Shown here in pieces: positions 6,742-12,978 of a stretch of 14,147 nucleotides of DNA. Under the pieces are notes generated by a model. The model was given only the letters and a program-made list of their open reading frames with translations. It was not told the DNA's origin and ran no database searches. The DNA is from JBMNUL01 sp050946255 (GTDB taxonomy: Bacteria; Actinomycetota; Coriobacteriia; Coriobacteriales; CADBOM01): positions 1-14,147 of the forward strand of contig JBMNUL010000061.1 in NCBI GenBank assembly GCA_050946255.1. The letters run 5' to 3'. A program made the position numbers and the translations under genes. Within the stretch, counting starts at the first letter, position 1; each line of letters starts with the position of its first letter.

Positions 6742-6821
6742 GTTTCTTTACAGCGCAATTGTAATCCGTCTATGTCCGATTCTCACATGGATGTGCAGCT
6801 TCGATTTCTGGTTGAGATTGC

Positions 6822-6833
6822 CGATTGCAATCG
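6822..6833. promoter_or_regulatory. 12-bp palindrome CGATTGCAATCG upstream of yigZ
   Basis: A perfect uninterrupted palindrome 74 bases before the yigZ start codon, in a gap that otherwise encodes nothing convincing. Possible operator; no regulator is identified. Confidence 0.25.
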
Positions 6834-6907
6834 ATTGGCGGAACTGGTGCGTAGTTGCTCTAAGATATCCAGAGGAACCACGGCAAACCAAATCTACGGG
6901 AGGTACG

Positions 6908-7582
6908 TTGGCAGAGCTGATGCCATACAACACGGTGCAGGGTCTGGCGGTGGCCGAGCTCGAGGTCAAGAAGAGCCGGTTCATCTCCCAGGTCACCCAC
7001 GTGACCACCGAGGAAGAGGCGATCGAGTTCCGCCATGGAATCCGTGAGCAGATTCCAGATGCCAGCCACTATGTCTCAGCCTACATACTCCATGAGAACA
7101 ACTACATGCACTTCTCGGATGCGAAGGAGCCTTCTGGCACAGCCGGGATGCCGGTCCTGAACGTCATCCAACATCTGGAGCTGCAGGATGTGGTTTGCGT
7201 CGTGGCCAGGATATTCGGGGGCACGTTGCTTGGCAGGGGAGGACTGGTCCGCGCCTACAGCAAGTCCGCGAAGCTGGCATTCGAAAAGGCGCACATCGTG
7301 TTGATGGCACCTTGTCGCGACATTCTCGTGAGCATCGCCTACTCGCACTACGAGCAGTTGATGCATTATCTCGAATCCAGCGGAATCGAGGTGCTGGACA
7401 CATCTTTCGCAGACGACGTCACGCTCCACATCAGGGTCTTGTCCAAGGAGGCCGATTCGGTCTGCGCGAAGATTTCCGACATGTGCAACGGCCGTGCTGA
7501 GTTGATGGTCGGAGAAGAGATGTTCGACATGGTGGATGCAGCTCAAAGGCAAGACGATGCCCCCTTGGGGGATGGGGAATAG
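6908..7582 (+). CDS. yigZ: YigZ / IMPACT family protein (UPF0029)
   Basis: A 224-aa protein of the YigZ/IMPACT family, soluble, with two ferredoxin-like domains; the biochemical role in bacteria is not settled. Conserved features are VKKSRFI (20-26), DAKEPSGTAGMPVL (71-84) and RIFGGTLLGRGGLVRAYS (101-118), all in the N-terminal UPF0029 domain. The C-terminal half (about 135-205) corresponds to the DUF1949-type domain. The start is uncertain: TTG 6908 lies 4 bases after GGGAGG (6898-6903), while ATG 6920 in the same frame is 16 bases away, too far for that site. The frame stays open to 6713 upstream, but that stretch has no family similarity and is left out. It is followed after 52 bases by the inositol-phosphatase-family gene, with a like Shine-Dalgarno spacing, so the two probably form an operon. 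Confidence 0.88.
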   Translation: MAELMPYNTVQGLAVAELEVKKSRFISQVTHVTTEEEAIEFRHGIREQIPDASHYVSAYILHENNYMHFSDAKEPSGTAGMPVLNVIQHLELQDVVCVVARIFGGTLLGRGGLVRAYSKSAKLAFEKAHIVLMAPCRDILVSIAYSHYEQLMHYLESSGIEVLDTSFADDVTLHIRVLSKEADSVCAKISDMCNGRAELMVGEEMFDMVDAAQRQDDAPLGDGE

Positions 7583-7634
7583 CGCGTTTCGGAGGTTGCC
7601 GCGAGCAGAGAGGCGACCGCAGATGGGAGGAATC

Positions 7635-8414
7635 ATGGGGCTTCAGATGAAGTCGGATCTGGCGCAGCTCATTGATATTGTCGAGGAGATCTCAGGGCTC
7701 ATGCTCGAGGCAAGCTCCGAGGATATGGGGACGAAGCAGAAGAGCGGCAGACGAGATCTTGTCACCAGGTTCGATGCGATGATCCAGGAGAAGCTCGTCG
7801 ACAGGTTGGGGAAGACGTTCCCAGATGCGGGTTTTCTCTGCGAGGAGGGCGAGGGCTTGAAACAGATTGAAGGCCTCCGCTTCATTATCGACCCCATTGA
7901 TGGGACCTCCAACTTCGTCCATGGAACTGGTTGCAGTGCGACTTCCGTTGCCCTGGTCGAGGATGATAGGCCGCTGATCAGCGTGGTGAGGAACCCATTT
8001 ACCGGAGAGACCTTCTCGGCCTCTGCCGGAGATGGTGCATGGCTGAACGGGGATAAGATGCCGCAAATCGAAGATTCTTGTCTCGCCGATTCCCTCGTCT
8101 GCGTGGGAAGCTCGCTCTATTTCCCAGAGCTATATCAGGAGACGATGGACCTTCTCGCGCGTCGCGGTCGTGAATTCAACGACATAAGGCGAGACGGTTC
8201 GGCCGCACTCGACTGCTGCTATACGGCCGATGGGCGCTACGGCCTGTTCTTCGAGAAGACTCTGGCTCCCTGGGATTACGCCGCCGGATCCCTCGTCGCA
8301 ATCGAATGCGGTGCCCATGTCTCGAACATGGAGGGAAAGCCGCTCACATACGGTGAGCGCAATTCTGTCCTCATTGCCACGAAGACCGCTGCAGCGGAGT
8401 GGCTGGCAGGCTAG
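7635..8414 (+). CDS. Inositol monophosphatase family protein (SuhB-like)
   Basis: A 259-aa Mg2+-dependent sugar- or inositol-phosphate phosphatase of the IMPase fold. Metal-site motifs are all present: KSGRRDLVTRFD (36-47), FLCEEGEG (67-74, for the usual GEE), DPIDGTSNF (86-94) and APWDYAAG (211-218). DGSAALDCCY (187-196) is also typical. Start ATG 7635 lies 4 bases after GGGAGG (7625-7630); the next ATG (7647) is too far from it. Substrate could be inositol-1-phosphate, fructose-1,6-bisphosphate, NADP or another phosphate; the sequence does not decide. Second gene of the presumed yigZ operon. No clear terminator follows: the only small hairpin (GGATA/TATCC near 8446-8465) is weak. Confidence 0.9.
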   Translation: MGLQMKSDLAQLIDIVEEISGLMLEASSEDMGTKQKSGRRDLVTRFDAMIQEKLVDRLGKTFPDAGFLCEEGEGLKQIEGLRFIIDPIDGTSNFVHGTGCSATSVALVEDDRPLISVVRNPFTGETFSASAGDGAWLNGDKMPQIEDSCLADSLVCVGSSLYFPELYQETMDLLARRGREFNDIRRDGSAALDCCYTADGRYGLFFEKTLAPWDYAAGSLVAIECGAHVSNMEGKPLTYGERNSVLIATKTAAAEWLAG

Positions 8415-8529
8415 CAGGACTGAGAGTGGTGGAACGACGGAATATGGATAGCTGACGGGTTATCCGGGACATTTCAGGGAAAACATCAACCTTTCGCGAG
8501 GGAATGTTCAAATTTTTAATATTATGCTA

Positions 8530-8557
8530 TTGAATTTGCAAATCATGCTGCTAGAAT
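8530..8557 (+). promoter_or_regulatory. Promoter of the marR-type gene with an embedded palindrome
   Basis: TTGAAT (8530-8535) and TAGAAT (8552-8557) are 16 bases apart, and TGC directly before TAGAAT makes an extended -10. The perfect palindrome ATTTGCAAAT (8534-8543) overlaps the -35 box, a likely spot for autorepression by the encoded MarR protein. ATGCTATT at 8524-8531 recurs at the MATE promoter (9097-9104). Confidence 0.65.
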
Positions 8558-8611
8558 ATCTGCTGGTAGCGGGAAAAGTCAGATTGCATCTCAGAGAGGA
8601 AGTGCTCAGAG

Positions 8612-9046
8612 TTGGGCAATGGTTCTGGCAAGCCGATTCCGATTGGAATGCTCATCAAGACGCTGGATGCAATGCTCGAGAAGAAGGCGAACAACGAGCT
8701 GCGCGATGACGATTTAACAGTGTCTCAAGTCTCTGTCATCATGAGCGTTCGGAAGAATGGCGGCACGATGTCCCTCAAGCAGATCGAGGCGGATATTCAC
8801 CTATCTCAGCCCACAGTCGTTGGTCTAGTGAAGAGGCTCGAGAAGAAGAACCTTCTTTCTTCAATGGCAGATGCGAGAGACGCCAGGGTCAAGTTGGTCA
8901 CCCTCACCGACAAAGGTTGGAAATGCTGCGAATTTGCCCAATCCCATATGGAATCCACAGACTCTCTCCTGCTAGAGGGTTTCACTGACCGGGAGGCGAA
9001 TGAGTTCAAGAAGCTGTTGGAAAAGTCGATTTCCAACCTAACCTAA
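8612..9046 (+). CDS. MarR-family winged-helix transcriptional regulator
   Basis: A 144-aa DNA-binding protein. The winged helix-turn-helix spans about 37-103: GTMSLKQIEADIHLSQ then the recognition helix LSQPTVVGLVKRLEKKNLL (64-82), and the wing DARDARVKLVTLTDKG (87-102), which matches the family's DxRD...LT.KG pattern. N- and C-terminal helices would form the dimer interface. Start TTG 8612 has GAGAGGA about 11 bases upstream; the first in-frame ATG (8648) would cut the first dimerisation helix. MarR proteins usually repress themselves and an adjacent efflux or stress gene, releasing DNA when an aromatic or drug-like ligand binds. The MATE pump 117 bases downstream on the same strand is the obvious target. 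The ligand cannot be told from sequence. Confidence 0.9.
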   Translation: MGNGSGKPIPIGMLIKTLDAMLEKKANNELRDDDLTVSQVSVIMSVRKNGGTMSLKQIEADIHLSQPTVVGLVKRLEKKNLLSSMADARDARVKLVTLTDKGWKCCEFAQSHMESTDSLLLEGFTDREANEFKKLLEKSISNLT

Positions 9047-9054
9047 CCTAGGTT
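9035..9054. repeat. Triple AACCT repeat ending in palindrome AACCTAGGTT
   Basis: AACCT is repeated three times with a 5-base period (9035-9039, 9040-9044, 9045-9049) across the stop codon of the marR-type gene. The last unit is half of the perfect 10-bp palindrome AACCTAGGTT (9045-9054). Possible regulator site for the MATE gene; chance cannot be excluded. Confidence 0.3.
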
Positions 9055-9057
9055 TTC

Positions 9058-9081
9058 ATATGCAGAAATGCATATTTTTTT
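9058..9081 (+). terminator. AT-rich hairpin plus T-run after the marR-type gene (weak terminator or operator)
   Basis: ATATGCA (9058-9064) and TGCATAT (9069-9075) pair perfectly around a GAAA loop and are followed by an uninterrupted run of T to 9081. The geometry is that of an intrinsic terminator, though the 7-bp stem is AT-rich and weak. The same dyad lies about 20 bases upstream of the MATE -10 box, so it could equally be a MarR operator or attenuate read-through. Confidence 0.45.
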
Positions 9082-9097
9082 GAATATAACAATCGCA

Positions 9098-9106
9098 TGC
9101 TATTAA
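9098..9106 (+). promoter_or_regulatory. Extended -10 promoter of the MATE gene
   Basis: TGCTATTAA is an extended -10 element (TGn plus TATTAA at 9101-9106), with a poor -35 (TTTGAA, 9079-9084, at 16 bases). It implies a leader of about 50 bases and independent control of the pump. The ATGCTATT it contains is shared with 8524-8531 in front of the marR-type gene. Confidence 0.5.
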
Positions 9107-9163
9107 AAATTCCCCAAACATTCCCATTTAGATTCTGGAGATGCAAGGGATAGGAGGTGGAAG

Positions 9164-10585
9164 ATGAACGAGAGGAAGATGGCCAAGACGGAGGTGTTCA
9201 GAAACGCCTCGGTCCCAAAAGCCGTGGTATCGAACGCATTGCCTGCCATGGCGGCCATGTTGATGGTGCTCATTTACAACATAGCCGACACTTTCTTCAT
9301 CGGTCAGACTGGAGATGCCCTGCAGGTCGCAGCTGTCTCGCTGGCAACTCCGGTCTACTTGATCTTCATGACCTTGGGGACGGTCTTCGGAATCGGTGGA
9401 ACATCGTTGATCTCCAGAAGTCTGGGAGCTGGCAGGCAGGAATACGCAAAGCACATCTGCGCTTTCTGTTTCTGGGGTTGCATCTTTTCTGGCATCGGGC
9501 TTCTGGTGCTGATGTTCGTCTTCATGGAGCAGATCCTGGTGCTGATCGGGGCAAGCTCCGAGACATTTCCGCTTGCCGAGAGCTACCTCTCGATAGTTTG
9601 CTGCTGTGGACCGCTTGTGATTCTGTGCAACTGCTTCTCAAATATCCTCCGTGCCGAAGGGCAGTCCGGGAAGGGCATGATGGGCATGACGCTGGGAAAT
9701 CTCGCCAATGTTGTGCTAGACCCTATTTTCATCCTTGCATTTGGCTGGGGAATCTCTGGAGCTGCGGTTGCAACAGTGTTGGGCAACATCGTTGGAGCCG
9801 GCTACTATCTCCTTTACTTCCTGAGGGGAAAGTCATCGCTCTCGATCTCGATTCGCGAGGCAAAGCTGGGAGACGGAATCTGCAAGGGAGTGCTGGCGAT
9901 TGGGATCCCTGCTGCAATCGGAGACTTGATGATGAGCGTGTCGCAGATTGTGGCCAATGCGCAGATGACGGCTTACGGCGACATGGCTGTGGCCGGCTTG
10001 GGTGTTGCCATGAAAGTGTCGATGATGACCGGGATGGTTTGCATAGGGCTCGGCCAGGGAGTGCAGCCGTTGCTCGGATTCTGCTATGGGGCGAACCTGC
10101 GCGACCGTTACCGCAAGTCGCTCCGGTTCTCGATTGTGTTCGCATTTTCCATTTCGACTTCCTTGACGATCCTCTGCTATGTTTTCACCTCGCAAATCGT
10201 CGGTGCTTTTCTCACCGAGCCTTCCGCTTTCGACTCGGCGTTAGAATTCTCCAGGATCCTCCTCACGACCAGCTTCCTTTTCGGGGCATTCTATGTGACG
10301 ATAAATGCCCTTCAGTCCCTTGGAGCTGCAACGGAGTCCCTCATAGTGAGCTTGAGCAGACAGGGCATCATCTACCTTCCTGCGCTCTTCATCCTGCAAC
10401 AGTTCATGGGGATGGACGGAATACTTTGGGCACAGCCTGTGGCCGACGTGCTCTCCCTGGCGCTCGCAATCGTGCTCTACCGTCATACCCGGAAGTCCAA
10501 GTGGGCAGGTATGGATGGTAAGGAAAAAATCGGGAATGGGCCAAAGGTCTCCTCTGGGGTGGCATCGGAAGGGGATGCTTCCTGA
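9164..10585 (+). CDS. MATE-family multidrug efflux transporter
   Basis: A 473-aa membrane protein with about 12 predicted transmembrane helices in two homologous halves, as usual for MATE cation- or proton-driven drug exporters. Seen: YNIADTFFIGQTG (38-50), GIGGTSLISRSLGAG (76-90), RAEGQ (163-167) and the hallmark GNLANVVLDPIFI (178-190). The second half has GLGQGVQPLLGFCYGAN, the mirror motif. ATG 9164 lies 6 bases after AGGAGG (9152-9157). The roughly 25-residue C-terminal tail beyond the last helix is polar and not family-conserved. The gene lies downstream of a MarR-type regulator with palindromes between them, so it is probably drug-inducible. The substrate is unknown; it looks closer to the MepA/NorM-like DinF group than to NorM proper, but I cannot resolve that by eye. 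Confidence 0.93.
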   Translation: MNERKMAKTEVFRNASVPKAVVSNALPAMAAMLMVLIYNIADTFFIGQTGDALQVAAVSLATPVYLIFMTLGTVFGIGGTSLISRSLGAGRQEYAKHICAFCFWGCIFSGIGLLVLMFVFMEQILVLIGASSETFPLAESYLSIVCCCGPLVILCNCFSNILRAEGQSGKGMMGMTLGNLANVVLDPIFILAFGWGISGAAVATVLGNIVGAGYYLLYFLRGKSSLSISIREAKLGDGICKGVLAIGIPAAIGDLMMSVSQIVANAQMTAYGDMAVAGLGVAMKVSMMTGMVCIGLGQGVQPLLGFCYGANLRDRYRKSLRFSIVFAFSISTSLTILCYVFTSQIVGAFLTEPSAFDSALEFSRILLTTSFLFGAFYVTINALQSLGAATESLIVSLSRQGIIYLPALFILQQFMGMDGILWAQPVADVLSLALAIVLYRHTRKSKWAGMDGKEKIGNGPKVSSGVASEGDAS

Positions 10586-10620
10586 GGGCAGGGAGCCGGT
10601 TTGGCGGTCCAACTCGTTTC

Positions 10621-11601
10621 TCATAAGACGAGCATCGCAATTAGCGGGATAGTCACAATCGACAATATCGTGGATATGAACGTGCAGCGCATGACCGTAT
10701 CCAGGTCTCCACCGTATACAAGCGAGAGCATCGCTCCCAGGGGCGCTGCGGGCATTCCGGTGCTGACAACGAGTGTTCCAAGCACCATCGGGTCGGTGAC
10801 GAATGGGCTGAGAACGGCGAATGCCACCAGGGGCATTGCTATTAGCCTGATGATCGAGGTGACGTAAGGCCAGAACTTGCCGAGCGTGTCCTTGATGTTC
10901 ATCTTGGCGAGCGATGAGCCGATGACCATCATCGATCCGGGCACTGTGAACTCCCCGAGAGTGGAGAGGGACTCTCCGAAGATCCCACCTTGGTCCGTGA
11001 TTCCAAGAATAGTGAGGATTGGCGCAATAATGCTTGCGATGTTGCACGGGTTGACGATGTTTCTGGCAAGGTTTCTTGCCTTTGACCTCGGAGTTCCTGG
11101 ACCCCCTGCCTCGACGACGCCTTCCTTTCCATTGTCCGAACCCTGTCTGAGCATTGCGATTCCAAATGTGAAGGCTGCCAGGTTGAAGGGAATGCCGATC
11201 ACCGCCATGTAGAGAATCGCCTGCGACCCGAATATCGCTTGCGTGACCGGCATTCCAATGAACCCCGTGTTTCCGAACGCGATTATGAAAGAGTGGGCTC
11301 CCCGCTCGCGGTTGCTCATTTTGGGGTAGAGCTTTGGTATGAGCTCCCCCAAACCGAGCAGGATCGCATATAGGAGAAATGAGAACCCGATCAGGTTGAA
11401 TATCGTTGCGGCAGATGGCAGGTTGTCGCTGTTCAGCACGGATCCCAGAATCATCGAGGGCATGGTGATGTTCATGATGATCTTCGACAACATCGTGTCG
11501 AATTTATCATTCGTCAGCTTGATCTTGCGGCATAGAGCTCCTGCGCCGATCAAGATGAACAGGATCGCCATCTGGAAAATTGTATTCTGGAATACCTCCA
11601 T
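10621..11601 (-). CDS. AEC-family transporter (auxin efflux carrier-like permease)
   Basis: A 326-aa membrane protein with about ten transmembrane helices in two halves of five, joined by a charged loop (about residues 152-178). Seen: LTNDKFDTMLSKIIMNITMPS (from residue 29), AFGNTGFIGMPV near 108-119, and in the second half STGMPAAP, the mirrored helix-breaking motif. Family members carry organic anions such as malate or malonate, or auxin-like compounds; the substrate here is unknown. The gene starts 27 bases after the stop of thrH on the same strand and lacks an obvious Shine-Dalgarno, so it is probably co-transcribed with thrH and may be translationally coupled. ATG 11601 is the first start that keeps the complete first helix. 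Its 3' end faces the MATE gene across 35 bases with no clear terminator. Confidence 0.87.
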   Translation of the reverse strand: MEVFQNTIFQMAILFILIGAGALCRKIKLTNDKFDTMLSKIIMNITMPSMILGSVLNSDNLPSAATIFNLIGFSFLLYAILLGLGELIPKLYPKMSNRERGAHSFIIAFGNTGFIGMPVTQAIFGSQAILYMAVIGIPFNLAAFTFGIAMLRQGSDNGKEGVVEAGGPGTPRSKARNLARNIVNPCNIASIIAPILTILGITDQGGIFGESLSTLGEFTVPGSMMVIGSSLAKMNIKDTLGKFWPYVTSIIRLIAMPLVAFAVLSPFVTDPMVLGTLVVSTGMPAAPLGAMLSLVYGGDLDTVMRCTFISTILSIVTIPLIAMLVL

Positions 11602-11628
11602 GGAAGCTCGCGGGCTGGCAGGTGAGTG

Positions 11629-12240
11629 CTAGTCCATTGCTCCCTTGATCGCAGCGAGAAGATCGCCGTACTCCTCGAATGCGGGGATGTCGGGATTTTC
11701 TGCCTTGATCTTGTCGGTGCTCTTGAAAAGGAAGCCCGCCTTGCTGGCGCGAATCATGCCGAGGTCGTTGTGGCTGTCCCCACTGGCAATAGTGTCGAAG
11801 CCTATCGACTGCAATGCCTTGACTGTGGTCAGCTTGGACTGCTCGACGCGCATCTTGTACCCGGTGATCTTCCCATCCGGAGCAACCTCGAGGCTGTTGC
11901 AGAAGAGGGTGGGGTATCCGAGCTTGGGCATGATGGGCCTGGCGAACTCGGTGAAGGTGTCGCTGATGACGATGACCTGGGTGAAGGTGCGCAGCTCGTC
12001 GAGGAACTCGCGTGCACCGGGCATCGGGTCGATCGTGGCGATGACCTTCTGAATGTCGTCGAGTTTCATGCCGTGCTCGTCCAAGATGTCGAGCCTGTAG
12101 TGCATCAGCTTGTCGTAATCGGGCTCGTCCCGCGTGGTGCGCTTGAGCTCGGGAATTCCACTTGCCTCAGAGAAGGCAATCCAGATCTCTGGGATCAGAA
12201 CGCCCTCCATGTCTAGACAGACAATGTACAATTTGACCAT
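11629..12240 (-). CDS. thrH: ThrH: phosphoserine phosphatase / homoserine phosphotransferase (HAD superfamily)
   Basis: A 203-aa cytoplasmic HAD enzyme, co-linear with the ThrH type first known from Pseudomonas: it hydrolyses phosphoserine and can pass the phosphate to homoserine. Motif I is VCLDMEGVLIPEIW (7-20), with Asp10 as nucleophile and Glu12 at the +2 position as in ThrH. Motif II is VISDTF (91-96, Ser93), motif III Lys141 (TTVKAL) and motif IV SGDSHND (153-159, Asp155 and Asp159). The block TTRDEPDYDKLMHYRLDILDE (35-55) is characteristic; length fits exactly. ATG 12240 follows AGGAAAGG. The gene leads a probable operon with the AEC carrier and is divergent from a shikimate-kinase-like gene. 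It may serve serine synthesis or homoserine phosphorylation in threonine synthesis; the context does not decide. Confidence 0.9.
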   Translation of the reverse strand: MVKLYIVCLDMEGVLIPEIWIAFSEASGIPELKRTTRDEPDYDKLMHYRLDILDEHGMKLDDIQKVIATIDPMPGAREFLDELRTFTQVIVISDTFTEFARPIMPKLGYPTLFCNSLEVAPDGKITGYKMRVEQSKLTTVKALQSIGFDTIASGDSHNDLGMIRASKAGFLFKSTDKIKAENPDIPAFEEYGDLLAAIKGAMD

Positions 12241-12262
12241 CCTTTCCTATCAACTGTTTTTG

Positions 12263-12292
12263 ATTTTATGATTTGCCCCGCGCACTTATCAA
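12263..12292 (-). promoter_or_regulatory. Promoter of thrH
   Basis: On the minus strand TTGATA (12287-12292) and TAAAAT (12263-12268) are 18 bases apart. Transcription would start near 12256, about 16 bases before the ATG at 12240. On the plus side of the same 128-base gap, GAAAC-GTA-GTTTC (12330-12342) is a short inverted repeat before the shikimate-kinase-like gene. Confidence 0.5.
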
Positions 12293-12368
12293 CGACGAGT
12301 CGGGCGGGGTACTGATAATTAACGGAAGCGAAACGTAGTTTCCCATTTGCGATGGAGGTCATATTCAC

Positions 12369-12905
12369 ATGAGCGGCGCAAGCAAGAGCAACATCGTCCT
12401 GATCGGGATGCCAGCTTCCGGCAAGTCGACCCTTGGGGTGGTTTTGGCAAAGATCATGAACCTCTCTTTCGCAGACATGGACCTGAGCATCCAGACGCAT
12501 ATGGGCAAGACCCTGCAGCAGATCATCGACGAGCGCGGTGCCAGCGGCTTCCTGGATGTTGAGAACAGCGTCCTCTCCAACATGGAGTTCTCCAGGACGG
12601 TGATAGCCACAGGCGGTTCTGCAGTCTATTCAGAGCAGGCGATGGCAAACCTTTCCCAAACCGGCGTCGTGGTCTACTTGAAGGTCGGACTCGACGAGCT
12701 GATCGAGAGAATCGGCGACCTCGACGAGAGGGGAGTCGTTTTCAAGGAGGGAATGGGGGAGGACCTCGAGGCGCTTTTTGAGGAAAGATGCCCCCTATAC
12801 GAGAAGTATGCCGATATTACCGTCGATGTTGGCGGCATGTCGATAAGAGATGCCGCAAGGCTCGTGGCCTCCAAGGTTCGAGAGATGTATCCAGAGAGTT
12901 TCTAG
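12369..12905 (+). CDS. Shikimate-kinase-like P-loop kinase, altered substrate site
   Basis: A 178-aa protein with the shikimate kinase fold and length. Walker A is GMPASGKST (13-21), the acid pair is DMD (Asp36, Asp38), the lid arginine is ERG (Arg121) and ERCPLY (Arg140) fits the second substrate arginine. Compared from memory with Mycobacterium tuberculosis AroK, Arg58 (binds the shikimate carboxylate) is Leu62 (GFLDVEN), and the GGG loop is GGS (82-84). The TGGSAVYSEQAM stretch resembles a subfamily commonly named shikimate kinase in anaerobes. It may act on shikimate weakly or on another small alcohol. ATG 12369 lies 10 bases after GGAGG (12354-12358). It is divergent from thrH and not next to other aro genes, so aroK is not assigned. 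Confidence 0.8.
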   Translation: MSGASKSNIVLIGMPASGKSTLGVVLAKIMNLSFADMDLSIQTHMGKTLQQIIDERGASGFLDVENSVLSNMEFSRTVIATGGSAVYSEQAMANLSQTGVVVYLKVGLDELIERIGDLDERGVVFKEGMGEDLEALFEERCPLYEKYADITVDVGGMSIRDAARLVASKVREMYPESF

Positions 12906-12978
12906 AAGATTCGAAAGCTCTTGGTTTCCCATTTTTGCCCTGCGCTTTCCTGCAGTGTCTTGAATTGCAAGCTTCAGG

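Noticed and set aside
6713..6907. An N-terminal extension of 65 residues on YigZ
   Set aside because: The stretch has no resemblance to the family and no ribosome-binding site; family length fits a start at 6908 or 6920.
6772..7047. A 91-codon frame considered as a peptide precursor for the radical SAM enzyme
   Set aside because: It has no Shine-Dalgarno, overlaps the conserved part of yigZ in another frame, and lacks a leader/core pattern.
7536..7634. An upstream extension of the inositol-phosphatase-family gene
   Set aside because: It would overlap the end of yigZ and is not family-like; ATG 7635 follows a good Shine-Dalgarno.
8446..8465. A possible terminator after the inositol-phosphatase-family gene
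   Set aside because: The stem is only about five base pairs and no T-run follows.
9157..10521. A 454-codon open frame overlapping the MATE gene, one frame off
   Set aside because: The translated product is rich in His, Cys, Arg and Ser with no family motif, while the frame at 9164 gives a clear MATE protein with a good Shine-Dalgarno.
10241..11047. A 268-codon minus-strand frame spanning the MATE/AEC junction
   Set aside because: It crosses two convergent, well-supported genes in the wrong frame and has a His/Arg-rich shadow composition.
12786..12800. Apparent loss of a second substrate arginine in the shikimate-kinase-like protein
   Set aside because: On re-aligning the KRAPLY block of AroK with ERCPLY here, Arg140 matches Arg136, so only the Arg58 position is truly changed.
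12906..12978. A terminator between the convergent shikimate-kinase-like and MFS genes
   Set aside because: No inverted repeat of useful length was found in the 73 bases.
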